A stretch of DNA of 47,394 bases from Chloroflexota bacterium (GCA_021785175.1 JAJYGH010000044.1:1-47394); one strand, 5' to 3'. Counted from the first letter of the stretch, positions 26,749-37,823 are shown. Numbers and translations: made by a program. Notes: generated by a model not told the origin, from the letters alone.

Positions 26749-27512
26749 GCGCAGCCGGCGGAACCCCGAACGGGAGCGGGACGATGGCGGACCCCCGCCC
26801 GCCGGTACGCCCTCGACCGCCGCGGTTCGAGACACCGGCGCCCCCTCCCCCGGTCACCCCGACGTTCCGCCTCGTGAACGCAGCGGTCCGCGCGCTGATG
26901 GCCGCCGGCCAGGTGAAGCTCATCGTCGACGGGGCGGACCTCCTGCCAGACCGGCCCGGCGTGATCCTCGCATCGAACCACCTGTCGTGGGCCGACCCCA
27001 TCCTGCTCGCGATCGCGATCCATGAGGCAACCGGCCGTCGAGTCCGTCACATGGCGAAGGCCGAGGCCGTCTCGATCCCCGTGTTCGGCACACTGCTTCG
27101 CGACTACGGCGGGTTCGCCGTGAGGCGTGGCCGGCCCGACCGCGAGGCCTACCGGATGGCGACGGCCGTGCTGGCGCGCGGCGACTGGCTGGGCCTGGCG
27201 CCGGAGGGCACGCGCAGCCGGACGGGCGTCCTCGGTGAGCCGAAGCCGGGCGTGTCCCTGCTCGCCCTGCGGAGCGGCGCCGAGGTCGTGCCCGCGGCCC
27301 TGTGGGGCACGGAGAACCTGTGGCCCGTCGGGAAGCTGCTGCCACGGCCGAGGAGGATCGTCCACATCCGGTTCGGCGAGCCGTACCTGATGTCGGCCGT
27401 GGCCACGGCGGCGGCCGGAACCCGCCACGCGGCGCTCGACGCGGCGAGCGACGACCTCATGCGCCGCATCGCAGGACTGCTCCCCGAGCGCTACCGGGGC
27501 CGCTTCGGGTAG
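26745..27512 (+). CDS. PlsC-type 1-acylglycerol-3-phosphate O-acyltransferase
   Basis: The protein has 255 aa from GTG 26745, which overlaps the previous stop (GTGA); ATG 26784 with GGGAG upstream is an alternative. A Pro-rich leader is followed by a hydrophobic helix. The acyltransferase H-x4-D motif is NHLSWAD (His79, Asp84), followed by GFAVRRGR and APEGTRSRTG, the glycerol-phosphate-binding EGTR motif. It should acylate lysophosphatidate or a related acceptor at the inner membrane face. Coupling with the FabI-like reductase suggests one lipid-synthesis transcription unit. A strong hairpin follows. Confidence 0.9.
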   Translation: MSAAGGTPNGSGTMADPRPPVRPRPPRFETPAPPPPVTPTFRLVNAAVRALMAAGQVKLIVDGADLLPDRPGVILASNHLSWADPILLAIAIHEATGRRVRHMAKAEAVSIPVFGTLLRDYGGFAVRRGRPDREAYRMATAVLARGDWLGLAPEGTRSRTGVLGEPKPGVSLLALRSGAEVVPAALWGTENLWPVGKLLPRPRRIVHIRFGEPYLMSAVATAAAGTRHAALDAASDDLMRRIAGLLPERYRGRFG

Positions 27513-27570
27513 GACGCCGCCCTCGGGACCGCCGTCATCCCTTCGTCCGGGAGCCCTGGGGTGACGGATG

Positions 27571-27610
27571 GGCCATGCCGGGTGGGCCGAGCGGAAAGCC
27601 CGGCATGGCC
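27571..27610. terminator. Bidirectional terminator-like hairpin
   Basis: GGCCATGCCGGG (27571-27582) pairs perfectly with CCCGGCATGGCC (27599-27610), a 12-bp stem. It lies between the converging acyltransferase and glutamine synthetase genes, so it can serve both. Confidence 0.7.
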
Positions 27611-27629
27611 CCCCGACCAGACCCCTCGC

Positions 27630-29012
<1,383 letters not shown>

Positions 29013-29079
29013 GATGTCCTGTCCTCCGCTGCACGGGGGTCGCGGGCGCGTCGTTGGGCCGCGTGCACAACTGCCCCGG

Positions 29080-29085
29080 AGTCTA
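29080..29085 (-). promoter_or_regulatory. Candidate -10 box GC-TAGACT of glnA
   Basis: On the minus strand GCTAGACT is placed so that transcription would begin about 60 nt before the glnA ATG. The same hexamer is seen before the serine recombinase gene. Confidence 0.4.
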
Positions 29086-29135
29086 GCGGACGATCACGAC
29101 GGGAGGAACGGCAGAAGACCGAGGTTTCGGCGGCA

Positions 29136-30671
29136 TTATTCGTCCTTCTGCACAAGACGGACCGCAACGGACAGCGCAAGCCGCAGTTCCGGGTCGTCGA
29201 GCCGCCAGCCGGTCCTGTCCTCGATCCGGCTCACGCGGTACAGCAGCGTGTTCCGGTGGACCCCCAGCGCGTCCGCGGCCGCAGCGGCAGCGGGCCGTTC
29301 CAGCACGGCGCGGAGCGTCCGGAGATCGCGCCGCTGCGCGCTGGGCGAGCCCGCGAGCATCGGAGCCAGCAGCTGCCTGGCCAGACGCACCCCGTTCGGG
29401 AGATTGTGCAGTTCGCCGAGCAGACGATAGGCCGGCAGGCGTTCGGCGACGACGACGCGTCGCTCCGACGAACAGGCGAACGGCGCGGCCGGCGTCGGCA
29501 TGGGCGACGCCTCCGACCGGCCCGCACGCTCCGCCGACTCCAGCTCCTCGACGGCCTCCAGCGTCGCACGGGCCTCAGCCTCGGCCGCCGAGCGATCCTC
29601 GGCGGCGCGGAACGGGCGCGAGACCGCGACCGTTCGCCCGATCGTCGCGGCAATCCGGTCGGCGACGTCGAGCCCGCGCGGATCGTCCGGCGCGATCGCG
29701 GCCACGACACGGTACTCCTGACTCGTGGCGTCGCCGCGCAGCGCGAGCCGCCGCGCCGGGAGCAGGCCCGCGACGAGCTCGCGGATCCGCTCGCGCTCCT
29801 CCCGCGAGGGCGTGGCGCCGGCCCCGGAGAGGCGGTCGACCTGACGCCCGACGATCACGACCCATGGCGGCCCGTCCTGCGGCAGCCCCTCCCCCGGTAC
29901 GGGTCCCATCCGACCGGCGCTCGCCGCGGGCCCCCTCGCCAGCTCGAGCGCGAGCAGCGGCGCGACGCGCTCGGCGACGGCGCGGTCGAGGTCGCTCGCG
30001 GGTTGCGGGCCGAGGAATGCGAGCGCCCCGGCGCCGGGCAACGGCACGCGCAGCGCCACGTGGCGCGGCTGAGACATGTACCGCGCGGCCGCTGCGGCCG
30101 CGCCCGGGACCGTGGCCGGCGCGTGGAGAACGAGGGCGACACCGCGCTCGTCCTCGATCGCCACCGCGCGGCCGATCGATCCGCCGATGGCCCCTGCGAT
30201 CGCGTCGAGCCCGCGCCCGTCGAGCGCCACCCGCTCTGCGACCGACTCGACGCGTGCCGCCTGACGATCGAGCTCCGCCCGCCGGTTCACGAGGTACCCG
30301 ACGATCGAGCGCTCGACGTCGGCCGCCTCGCGCCCGACGAGCCGCAGCACCGGACACGACCGCGGGAGCGCGGCGTCGAGGAGGCTCGCGGCCGCGGCGC
30401 CCACTTCGCCCTCCCCGAGCAGCAGCACGCCGCACGCGCCGGCCGACGCCAGTTCGTCGACGACGGCCGCCGGGTCGGCAGGGCCTGCCGCCAGCGCATC
30501 GAGGACGGTCTCGGGCACGAGCGCAAGGTCGCCGGGCTCCAGGCCGTCGAGCGCCGGGACGCGGGCGCGGAACACGCGGACCCATCCGACCTCTGGGCTG
30601 GCCGCGCTCGCGGGTGACAGCCAGGTCGCGGTGGGGACGACGTCGCGCTGGATCTCGGTCAGCGTCGGCAT
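29136..30671 (-). CDS. PucR/CdaR-family transcriptional regulator
   Basis: The protein has 511 aa from ATG 30671. The N-terminal ~130 residues fit a PucR domain, including 'DLALVPETVLDALAAGPADP' and a hydrophobic strand-helix repeat. The middle contains a CdaR GGDEF-like region. The C-terminus has the PucR helix-turn-helix: AAAAADALGVHRNTLLYRVS then RIEDRTGWRLDDPELRLALS. Members control purine, glycerate or nitrogen catabolism. The gene begins 10 bp after the ResB stop on the same strand and lies upstream of glnA, so control of nitrogen genes is a reasonable guess. No clear ribosome site is seen. Confidence 0.85.
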   Translation of the reverse strand: MPTLTEIQRDVVPTATWLSPASAASPEVGWVRVFRARVPALDGLEPGDLALVPETVLDALAAGPADPAAVVDELASAGACGVLLLGEGEVGAAAASLLDAALPRSCPVLRLVGREAADVERSIVGYLVNRRAELDRQAARVESVAERVALDGRGLDAIAGAIGGSIGRAVAIEDERGVALVLHAPATVPGAAAAAARYMSQPRHVALRVPLPGAGALAFLGPQPASDLDRAVAERVAPLLALELARGPAASAGRMGPVPGEGLPQDGPPWVVIVGRQVDRLSGAGATPSREERERIRELVAGLLPARRLALRGDATSQEYRVVAAIAPDDPRGLDVADRIAATIGRTVAVSRPFRAAEDRSAAEAEARATLEAVEELESAERAGRSEASPMPTPAAPFACSSERRVVVAERLPAYRLLGELHNLPNGVRLARQLLAPMLAGSPSAQRRDLRTLRAVLERPAAAAAADALGVHRNTLLYRVSRIEDRTGWRLDDPELRLALSVAVRLVQKDE

Positions 30672-30681
30672 CGCCGTCCGG

Positions 30682-32121
30682 TCACGCCCGCCCGGCGGCC
30701 CCGAGGTCCGCCGCGGCTCCGAGGTGGCGCACCACCGTCCCAAGCTCGCGCGGGACGTCGACGTACCGGTCGGCAAGCATCGTCACCTGCGCGCGGTCGG
30801 GCCGCAGGCGCACCCAGACACGCCGGCGCGGGAAGTAGAACGTCAGCACCAGGCCGGCCGTCATGAGCGTGAACGCGATCCAGACGAGCATCTGACCGGG
30901 ATCGCGTCGCACCACCAGACCGCTGAAGGCGCCGACGCCGGTCCACTGGATCGAGTACCCGCCGGTCGTCGACGCGGCGCTCGTCTGCCCCTCCGAGAGC
31001 GACTGGATGAATGCCTCCTGTGTGGTCCCGTCCGAGCCGGCCTTCAGGCCCTGCAGCGTCAGGCGCGGCGCGCCCGCCTGCGTCCGATCGAGCACGACGA
31101 GGAGGCCCGTGCTCGAGCCGGGGATCGTCAGGAACCCCTGCGGCAGGCCCGCCAGCGTCCCCGCGAGCAGGACGGGGCCGGTCCAGAGCAGCCGCCCATG
31201 GGCGTCGTGGATCTCGAGGTTCGCCGCGGGCCCGAACGTGTTCTGGTGGACGACCCACCCGTCGACCGTCAGCGGGTCGTTCACGTGGATCGTCTTCTGC
31301 GCGATCGCCCGCCCGTCGCGGTACACCACCACATTCGTCCAGAAGTCGGCGAACGTCCCGTTGGCGCGGACCGGGGCCTCGAACTGCACGTTCTTGATGA
31401 TGAGGTTGCCGGGCGTCCCGACCGGCTGGACGGGGGCGGTCTGGCCGTCGCCGAGGACGAGCACGGTCTGGTATCCGAACGCGCCGGTGATCGCGGCCGC
31501 GAGGAGGAACGTCACGAGGCCGGCATGGGTCAGCAGCGTCGCAAGGCGGAAGTACTGGTTCCGGTCGCCGTACACGATGCCCTCGGCCCGCCGCACGACG
31601 AACCGGTGCCGGCGCAGCACGGCCGCCACGACGTCCGGCTCGAGCGGCGCCTGGACCTGCGCACGGTTGGCCAGCCGCAGGTCGAAGAAGCCGGCGGGCT
31701 GGGTCACGTGGACCTCCCGCGCCTGGCGCCACAGTCTCGGCGTGCGGTCGAGCGTGCAGACGACGATGCTGACCGCCAGCAGCGCGAGCAGCGTGGTGAA
31801 CCACCACACGCTGAAGACGTGCAGGAGGCCGAGGCGGTCGAAGACGTCGACGAGCGCGGGCCCGATCGGAATGCCCAGCACGGCGAGACCCGCGTACTGC
31901 GACTGGATCATCTGGATCTGCTGCGCGTACTGGGACGGGTCCTGCACGGCCGACGCCGGCATCTGCGGCAGGAGCGTTCCGAACACGCCCGCCACGGCGA
32001 TCACGATGATCTGGATGACGGCGAACCTGACGCTCGTCAGGAGGCGCCACGCAGCGAGCCCGATCTCGGCGAGCGGATCGGAGAAGCGCGCGGACCGCTG
32101 GGCGATCGAGGCGCCGGTCAT
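30682..32121 (-). CDS. ResB-like cytochrome c biogenesis protein
   Basis: The protein has 479 aa from ATG 32121; an in-frame ATG at 32196 would add an Arg/Pro-rich leader. ResB (CcsB/Ccs1) works with CcsA to deliver and attach heme on the outer face of the membrane. Visible: helix 1 at RFAVIQIIVIAVAGVFGTLL ('G.llPQ' turn), helix 2 at WWFTTLLALLAVSIVVCTLD ('CTLDRTPRLWRQ' is the ResB 'C...R.P..w' motif), helix 3 at LLTHAGLVTFLLAAAITGAF with the conserved His, a large extracytoplasmic domain, and a last helix ending LTFYFPRRRVWVRL. No CcsA or thioredoxin-like ResA lies in the window. Confidence 0.88.
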   Translation of the reverse strand: MTGASIAQRSARFSDPLAEIGLAAWRLLTSVRFAVIQIIVIAVAGVFGTLLPQMPASAVQDPSQYAQQIQMIQSQYAGLAVLGIPIGPALVDVFDRLGLLHVFSVWWFTTLLALLAVSIVVCTLDRTPRLWRQAREVHVTQPAGFFDLRLANRAQVQAPLEPDVVAAVLRRHRFVVRRAEGIVYGDRNQYFRLATLLTHAGLVTFLLAAAITGAFGYQTVLVLGDGQTAPVQPVGTPGNLIIKNVQFEAPVRANGTFADFWTNVVVYRDGRAIAQKTIHVNDPLTVDGWVVHQNTFGPAANLEIHDAHGRLLWTGPVLLAGTLAGLPQGFLTIPGSSTGLLVVLDRTQAGAPRLTLQGLKAGSDGTTQEAFIQSLSEGQTSAASTTGGYSIQWTGVGAFSGLVVRRDPGQMLVWIAFTLMTAGLVLTFYFPRRRVWVRLRPDRAQVTMLADRYVDVPRELGTVVRHLGAAADLGAAGRA

Positions 32122-32403
32122 GGCCGGCGGGCCGTCAGGACCCGGCTCGCGAGCGCGGATGGTCCGGGGTCGGTCTCGGCGTGCATCGGGCGGCATCCTA
32201 CACCGGGCCGCCCGCCGGGCAGCCCGACCGCCCGGACCAGCCTCCACCACCCAGTCGGAGGCATCGGCGCGGTCGGTGGCGAACGACGCTGACGGGCGAA
32301 CGACGCCGGACGAAGCCGACGATCGTGCGAAGCGCGCTTCCGGGACCTGCCTCACCCGCGAATCACGTTGCCGGATCACGTTGCCGGATCGGACGCCTGC
32401 TGC

Positions 32404-32409
32404 TACCGT
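32404..32409 (+). promoter_or_regulatory. Candidate -10 box GC-TACCGT of the Lrp gene
   Basis: TACCGT is followed by 6 nt and the ATG at 32416. No Shine-Dalgarno sequence is present. This fits a leaderless mRNA. Confidence 0.4.
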
Positions 32410-32415
32410 CGGGGC

Positions 32416-32907
32416 ATGGGACCGATTCGCTCGCGCGCGCCTGTCGATCGCGTCGGCGACGAGCTCGCCCCCGTCGACCAGCGCATCATCGAGCACCTGC
32501 AGGAGGACGGGCGCCGGCCGTTCACGCAGATCGCCGCCGACATCGGGGTCAGCGAGGCGGCGGTGCGCGCGCACACGAACCGGCTCATCGAGCGGGGGGT
32601 CCTGCGGATCCTCGGCGTCACGGACCCGACCAAGGTCGGGTTCCACCAGATGGCCATGATCGGCGTGCGCTGCGATGGCGACCAGCTCGTGCCGGCGGCG
32701 GAGCAGATCGCCGCGCTGCCCGAGGTGTCATGCGCGGTCATCACTGCGGGCCGCTACGACATCCTCGTGGAGGCCGTGTGCGAGGACAACGACGCGCTGC
32801 TCGCGTTCCTCGTCGATCGCCTCCGGCACGTCGAGGGGGTGCGCGAGACCGAGGCATTCGTCTACCTGCGGATCGTGAAGGAAACCTGCCGGTGGGGGAC
32901 ACGCTGA
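32416..32907 (+). CDS. Lrp/AsnC-family transcriptional regulator
   Basis: The protein has 163 aa. The winged helix reads QRIIEHLQEDGRRPFTQIAA, DIGVSEAAVRAHTNRLIERG and VLRILGVTDP (residues ~22-70). The RAM ligand-binding domain follows (MAMIGVRCDG, 'LPEVSCAVITAGRYDILVEA', then 'VEGVRETEAFVYLRIVKE'). Such proteins form octamers and respond to amino acids. It lies among genes for glutamine synthesis, amino-acid import and amide hydrolysis, which suggests local nitrogen control. Confidence 0.9.
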   Translation: MGPIRSRAPVDRVGDELAPVDQRIIEHLQEDGRRPFTQIAADIGVSEAAVRAHTNRLIERGVLRILGVTDPTKVGFHQMAMIGVRCDGDQLVPAAEQIAALPEVSCAVITAGRYDILVEAVCEDNDALLAFLVDRLRHVEGVRETEAFVYLRIVKETCRWGTR

Positions 32908-32936
32908 CAGCCGGTCCCCGCCCGTGACCGGCTGTC
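32906..32936. terminator. Terminator-like hairpin between Lrp and PfpI genes
   Basis: GACAGCCGGTC and GACCGGCTGTC form a perfect 11-bp stem around a 9-nt loop. It overlaps the Lrp stop codon and lies between two converging genes. Confidence 0.65.
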
Positions 32937-33009
32937 GTCGACACCGGTTGTTCGCATCCCCGTTCTGGACGGGAGTGCCGGCCCGCCGGGCCCGGACCGG
33001 CAGACCGGG

Positions 33010-33582
33010 TCAGGCAGCGGACGTCCGCTGCAGCTGGTCCTGGCCCTCGGCGAACTCCTCGACCATCTTCTGGCAGAACGCCGGCAGGTCCGCCGGCTTC
33101 CGGCTCGTGATCAGGCCGTGGTCCGTGTCGACCTCCACGTCCTCCCAGTTGCCGCCTGCATTGCGGATGTCGGTCTGGAGGCTCGGCCACGACGTCAGCG
33201 TGCGCCCGCGCACCACGTCCGCCTCGACGAGCATCCACGGCCCGTGGCAGATGGCGGCGACGGGTTTGCCCTGCTGGAAGAACGCCCGCACGAACTGCAC
33301 CGCGCGGTCGTTCTGCCGCATCCTGTCGGGGTTGGCGACGCCGCCAGGCAGGATCAACGCGTCGTAGTCCGACGCCTGGACCTGGTCCACCGTCTTGTCG
33401 ACGGGCAGCTGGTCGGCCCTGTCCATGCCGTTCACCGCCTGGATCGTCCCCGACGTGGTCGAGATCAGCTCCGTCTTCGCGCCGGCTTCCCGGGCCGCCT
33501 GTCGCGGCTTCGTGAGCTCGACCTCCTCGACGCCATCGGTGGCGAGGATCGCGATCCGCTTGCCCTGCAACTCGTTCGCCAT
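33010..33582 (-). CDS. DJ-1/PfpI-family protein (glyoxalase III/deglycase or protease-like)
   Basis: The protein has 190 aa from ATG 33582, with GGGAGGAACCGC upstream. The nucleophile elbow is PVAAICHGPWMLVEA with Cys112 and His113, and the partner glutamate is Glu19 in DGVEEVEL. Length and motifs match PfpI/YhbO proteins, described as cysteine proteases and as protein deglycases that protect against methylglyoxal damage. It stands alone between a terminator and a divergent small gene. Confidence 0.92.
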   Translation of the reverse strand: MANELQGKRIAILATDGVEEVELTKPRQAAREAGAKTELISTTSGTIQAVNGMDRADQLPVDKTVDQVQASDYDALILPGGVANPDRMRQNDRAVQFVRAFFQQGKPVAAICHGPWMLVEADVVRGRTLTSWPSLQTDIRNAGGNWEDVEVDTDHGLITSRKPADLPAFCQKMVEEFAEGQDQLQRTSAA

Positions 33583-33744
33583 GCGGTTCCTCCCATGCTC
33601 GGGCGGCGAGGCCGCCCGTGACCGCGGGACGCCGCGGATCGGCGCCCGGCTGTCGTCGTGTGGATGACCGGATGGCCGGGCGACGTGAGCCGTCGCGCCT
33701 CACCCGATCCCCCGCATGGTCGCTCCTGGCCTTCGAGCCTCCGC

Positions 33745-33933
33745 GTGACGTCCCGCACGACAGGGTTTCAGGGACGTGTCAGCGGCCCGGAGGCGGGCGC
33801 GGATGCGTGGCTCGTGGACGGGCGCGACGGCATGGGGTTCGCCCCGGACGTCGTCGACGGCCTCGTCCACGACGTCCGGACCGAGCTCGAACGCGCGGTC
33901 GAGCGGGTGCGCCGCGACGCCGAGCAGGCTTGA
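33745..33933 (+). CDS. Small acidic hypothetical protein (62 aa)
   Basis: From GTG 33745 the frame has strongly GC-biased third positions, like its neighbours, which supports real coding. It reads GPEAGADAWLVDGRDGMGFA, then a helix PDVVDGLVHDVRTELERAVE ending RVRRDAEQA. No ribosome site is clear, and TTG or later GTG starts are possible. I know no family. It converges with the permease gene that ends 28 bp away. Confidence 0.4.
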   Translation: MTSRTTGFQGRVSGPEAGADAWLVDGRDGMGFAPDVVDGLVHDVRTELERAVERVRRDAEQA

Positions 33934-33961
33934 CGGAGGCGTTGCCGAACCCGACCCCCGT

Positions 33962-35857
33962 TCAGCGCGCGCCGTTCGCGCCCCGCGGATGGAGCCGCGG
34001 GGTGCCACCGCTCCGGGGCTCGGTCACCGGCACCGAGGCGATCTCGCTCAACTCCTGCGTGACGAATCCGCTCGCGACGCCCCAGTAGTAGCACACGATC
34101 CCGATCACGATCTCCACGATGTCGCTCGCGGGGAACGCCAGCGCCGGCGTCTTGAGGGGGCCGTACTCGCCGAAGTACGAGACGAGGAACGTCGCGAGGA
34201 GCACCGCGAGCAGCCACGCGGATCGCTCGACGTGCATGCGACCGACGTCGTTGCTGAGGTACCAGAGTGCCGCGCTGAACACGATCAGCGTCGCCGCGAA
34301 CAGGATGAAGTAGGCCGGGAACGACAGCGACCCAGGCGCGGCGGTCGTGCCGGTGTTGAGGACCCAGCCGCCCAGCGCGTTGACGACAATCCAGACGACG
34401 AGGAAGACGACGCCGATGACGACGCCGACCTGCCTCGACAGCCAGCCCTGGTTGGGCGCGACGTACGCGGCGAAGACGGCGAGGCCGATGAAGACCGCGG
34501 CGTAGACGTTGACGAGGGTCTGGAACCCGGACCAATAGACGACCATGAGCGCGGCGAGGAACCCGAGCGGCGCGATGATCTGCGCTCCGGGGAGCCGGAA
34601 CGGCCGGGTCAGGCCCGGGGCTGCGCGACGAAGGACCGGCAGGCCGAGCCCGCCCATGATGTACGTCAGGACGGTGGCCGACGTGATGAAGCCGACGAGG
34701 CTGTACCAGCTCGGGAGCGGCGCGAAGAACAGGCACCCGACGACGAACGTCGCCAGCAGCGAGACCCACGGGATCCCGAACCGGTTCATCTTCTCGAACA
34801 CCCTCGGGAAGTAGCGGTGGACGCCCATGCCGTAGATCGCACGCGTGCCGGTTCCCAGGTAGATCCAGCCGGTGCCCGAGGGCGAGACGGCGGCGTCGAT
34901 GAGCAGCAGTGTGGCGAACGCGCCGAGGATGCCGATCCCGGTGGCGTTGAGCGCGGAGTACAGCGGACCGGACGCCCAGCTGCTGGCCTTCAGGGCGGCC
35001 CAGTCGCCGGGCGTCACGCCGGCCTTGGCGAAGTCGACCGCGCCGGTGAACGCGAGCTGCAGCAGGACGTAGATGACCATGCCGATGATGACCGACAGGA
35101 TCGTGGCGATCGGGACGTCGCGCTGCGGGTTGCGCGCCTCCCCGCCGTACTCGAGCGCCTGCCGGAACCCGAGGTACGCGAACACGATCCCGGACGTGGC
35201 GAGCGCCTGGAAGATCGGTGAGGGGCCCAGTGGGGTGAAACCGCCGTACGCCGTGAAGTTCTGGCCCTTGAACGCCAGGAACAGCAGGAGGAACGTCAGC
35301 GTCGGGATGATGAGTTTCCACCAGGTGATCCAGCGGTTGAACTCCGAGAGGAAGCGCACGCCGACGAAGTTCACGACGAAGAACAGGACCATCAGCAGCA
35401 CCGCGAACACGATGCCGTTCGGCCACGTCAGGACCTTGACGCCGCTCACTGTGGCCGTGAAGTCGGCACCGGTGAACTTCGTCGAGAGATAGGTGACGAC
35501 GGCCTCCGCCTCGATCGCGGCGACGGACGTCGCCGCGAGGGCGTACGCCCATCCGAGGATGAACCCGGTGAAGGCGCCGTGCGTCAGGGCCGGATAGCGG
35601 ACGATCGCGCCGGAGCGCGGCAGCATCCCCGCGATCTCGGCGTAGGTGAGCGCGATCAGCAGGACGAAGATCCCGCCGAGTATCCAGGAAATGACCGAGG
35701 CCGGACCCGCCGTCGCGTCGGCGCCCAGCACGGCGAACAGCCAGCCGGACCCGATGATCCCGCCCATCGACAGGAACAGCAGCTGCTGGAGCGGCATCGC
35801 CCGCCGCAGGCCCTTGTCAGCCTCCTCGAACCTCCCCGTCCTGGGCTCCTCCGCCAT
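33962..35857 (-). CDS. APC-superfamily amino-acid permease
   Basis: The protein has 631 aa from ATG 35857, with AAGGAG upstream. It has 12-14 membrane helices. Helix 1 has the APC signature: LLFLSMGGIIGSGWLFAVLG (the unwound 'GGIIGSGW' carries the amino-acid carboxylate and Na+/H+ site). Helix 6 has SGIVFAYLGFRQALEYGGEA, followed by the 'RNPQRDVP' loop seen in amino-acid permeases. It imports an amino acid or amine across the cell membrane. The amidase gene lies 254 bp upstream on the same strand. Confidence 0.92.
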   Translation of the reverse strand: MAEEPRTGRFEEADKGLRRAMPLQQLLFLSMGGIIGSGWLFAVLGADATAGPASVISWILGGIFVLLIALTYAEIAGMLPRSGAIVRYPALTHGAFTGFILGWAYALAATSVAAIEAEAVVTYLSTKFTGADFTATVSGVKVLTWPNGIVFAVLLMVLFFVVNFVGVRFLSEFNRWITWWKLIIPTLTFLLLFLAFKGQNFTAYGGFTPLGPSPIFQALATSGIVFAYLGFRQALEYGGEARNPQRDVPIATILSVIIGMVIYVLLQLAFTGAVDFAKAGVTPGDWAALKASSWASGPLYSALNATGIGILGAFATLLLIDAAVSPSGTGWIYLGTGTRAIYGMGVHRYFPRVFEKMNRFGIPWVSLLATFVVGCLFFAPLPSWYSLVGFITSATVLTYIMGGLGLPVLRRAAPGLTRPFRLPGAQIIAPLGFLAALMVVYWSGFQTLVNVYAAVFIGLAVFAAYVAPNQGWLSRQVGVVIGVVFLVVWIVVNALGGWVLNTGTTAAPGSLSFPAYFILFAATLIVFSAALWYLSNDVGRMHVERSAWLLAVLLATFLVSYFGEYGPLKTPALAFPASDIVEIVIGIVCYYWGVASGFVTQELSEIASVPVTEPRSGGTPRLHPRGANGAR

Positions 35858-36111
35858 CAGCGCATCTCCTTGCGTGCCGACGCTCGGCGCGCGCGAGCCA
35901 GCGCGGGAGCCGGACATCGGCTTCGCGGTCGCGCGCCTATGGGTGGTCTCACCAACCGCGTGGCGCAGGCAAGGGAGTTACAGGCGGACAAACATTACAG
36001 ATGCATATCAACAGTCCAAGCGCTCGCCGCCGGCGCGGTCACGACCTCGGAAATGTCGCTGGACCGCCCGCCGCCTCGCATGAGCCGGACGCGGTCCGGC
36101 CGAGCGGCCCT

Positions 36112-37467
36112 TCAGGCGGGCCCGGCCGGCAACGGCTGCCCGCCGGCCGCCTCCCATGCCAGTGCGGCGCCCAGGACGACCTCGGGATCGCGGCCCGCGA
36201 TCTGCAGGTTCCCGATCGCGATGGCGGGCCAGCCGAGAAAGTTGAACGGACGCGTGAAGCGCGTCATCGCCCCGCGGACGTTCGGCTCCCAGCAGTCGTC
36301 GGGGGGTGCCTCGATCGGGAGCACCGGGCTGATCACGAGGTCGACCGCCGGCTCGACCGCGGCGCGTCGCCGCAGTTCCCGGAGCGCAAGCAGGCCCCGC
36401 CGGTACGCGACGGCCGGGACGTGCTGCGCCCGGTCGAGCTTGATCTGGAGGTCCGCGCCGTACCGTTCGCGCAGCCGCGGAAACGACTCGAGGTGGGTGA
36501 TCGCGCACTCGGCGTCGAAGACAGGCATCAGGTCGGCATCGGGCTCGGGCAATGCGATCGCCTCGAGCCGGGCACCGAGTGCGGCAAGCGACTCCTCGTG
36601 CCCGGTCTCGGCGAGGACGCCGACGCGGAGCCCTGCCAGCCGCGGCGACGGCATGGGGCGGCCCGAGAGGACGGCGTCGACGAGCGCGACCTCCGCGACC
36701 GTTCGTGCCATGGGCCCCGGGGTGTCGAACGACGGCGCGAGCGGGAACACGCCGGCAACCGGCAGCGAGCCGAAGGCGGGCTTGTACCCGACCACGCCGC
36801 AGCAGGCGGCCGGGATCCGGAGCGAGCCGCCCGTATCGGTGCCGACCGCGATCGTCGCCTGGCGATCGGCGACCGCGGCGGCCGACCCGCCCGAGGAGCC
36901 GCCGGCGACGCGCCCCGGCAGCGTCGGGTTCGCCACCGTGCCCCAGTGCGGGTTCTGGCTCGTGACGCCCCACGCGAACTCGTGCAGGTTCGTCTTCCCG
37001 ACGACGACGGCCCCCGCCTCCTCGAGGCGCCGGACGACGGGCGCCGTGCGAGTCGCCGTCCGATCGAGGAACGACGAGCCGGCCGTGGTCACGAGCGCCG
37101 CGACGTCGAACAGGTCCTTCACCGCGAGCGGCACGCCGGCGAGCGGGACCCCGGCCAGCGGGCGGAGCCCACCGGTGGCGGCGGGAACGCGGCGTGCAGC
37201 GCGACGTCCTCCGGCCCCCGCGTCCACGCTCGCGGCCGGTCGCCCTCTCGACGCGTCAAGGCGCTCCGCCCGCTTTCGGGCCCGGTCGGCGGACATCGAG
37301 ATGAACGCGTGGCCTGCGGCGCGCGATTCGATGCGGGCGAGCGACGCGTCGACGACGCGCCTGGCCGTGACATCGCCGCGCGCCACCGCGGCCGCGAGTT
37401 CGCCTGCAGGGAGCGCGAGGGGATCGTCCACGTGCTGCGCGCCGCTCATCCGCTGCCGGCGCGGCAT
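36112..37467 (-). CDS. Amidase signature family hydrolase (GatA-like)
   Basis: The protein has 451 aa from ATG 37467; ATG 37449 is an alternative. The Ser-cisSer-Lys triad is visible: Lys in PLAVKDLFDVAALV, the cis-Ser and nucleophile in GRVAGGSSGGSAAAVADRQA and TDTGGSLRIPAACCGVVGYK. The region 'GGVPLAGVPLAVKD' is usual. These enzymes hydrolyse carboxylic or aryl amides; some are GatA, but there are no gatB or gatC genes here and the spacing of domains fits a stand-alone amidase. Together with the permease and glutamine synthetase it suggests use of amides as nitrogen source. Confidence 0.9.
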   Translation of the reverse strand: MPRRQRMSGAQHVDDPLALPAGELAAAVARGDVTARRVVDASLARIESRAAGHAFISMSADRARKRAERLDASRGRPAASVDAGAGGRRAARRVPAATGGLRPLAGVPLAGVPLAVKDLFDVAALVTTAGSSFLDRTATRTAPVVRRLEEAGAVVVGKTNLHEFAWGVTSQNPHWGTVANPTLPGRVAGGSSGGSAAAVADRQATIAVGTDTGGSLRIPAACCGVVGYKPAFGSLPVAGVFPLAPSFDTPGPMARTVAEVALVDAVLSGRPMPSPRLAGLRVGVLAETGHEESLAALGARLEAIALPEPDADLMPVFDAECAITHLESFPRLRERYGADLQIKLDRAQHVPAVAYRRGLLALRELRRRAAVEPAVDLVISPVLPIEAPPDDCWEPNVRGAMTRFTRPFNFLGWPAIAIGNLQIAGRDPEVVLGAALAWEAAGGQPLPAGPA

Positions 37468-37823
37468 CGCGTCGTACGGCCGGGCATCTCTCCGAGGAAT
37501 GCGGTCCGCGGCTTCATGCGCTCCCTGCTCTGGCCCCCTGCTCTGGCTCTGCCAGGCTGATATCCTACGGCCAGCCGACGCCTCACGTCGGGCTGACTGT
37601 TAACTCCGCGCGAAGGAGCTTTCGCATCCCCCGGTGTCGCGTCGACGATCCCGACCCGCCCGGGCCAGCACGTCGAACCCAACCCGAACCCTGCACGAGG
37701 CGCGCCGACGCGCGTCGATGACGGACGCCGGTGCGCGTCCCCGCCTCCCGATCGCCAGCCGCTCGCATGCCCGCGCGCCCTGAATCTCGTGCGCCGCACA
37801 CCCGGCCACCGGAGGAACCCTTC
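37468..37823. other. Divergent promoter region between amidase and RND genes
   Basis: Holds an AGCCGACG...CGTCGGGCT stem near 37,573-37,596, the string GTTAACT and, on the minus strand, GTAGGATATC which may be part of the amidase promoter. The open frame extending upstream from the RND gene is Arg/Pro-rich and lacks a ribosome site. Confidence 0.4.
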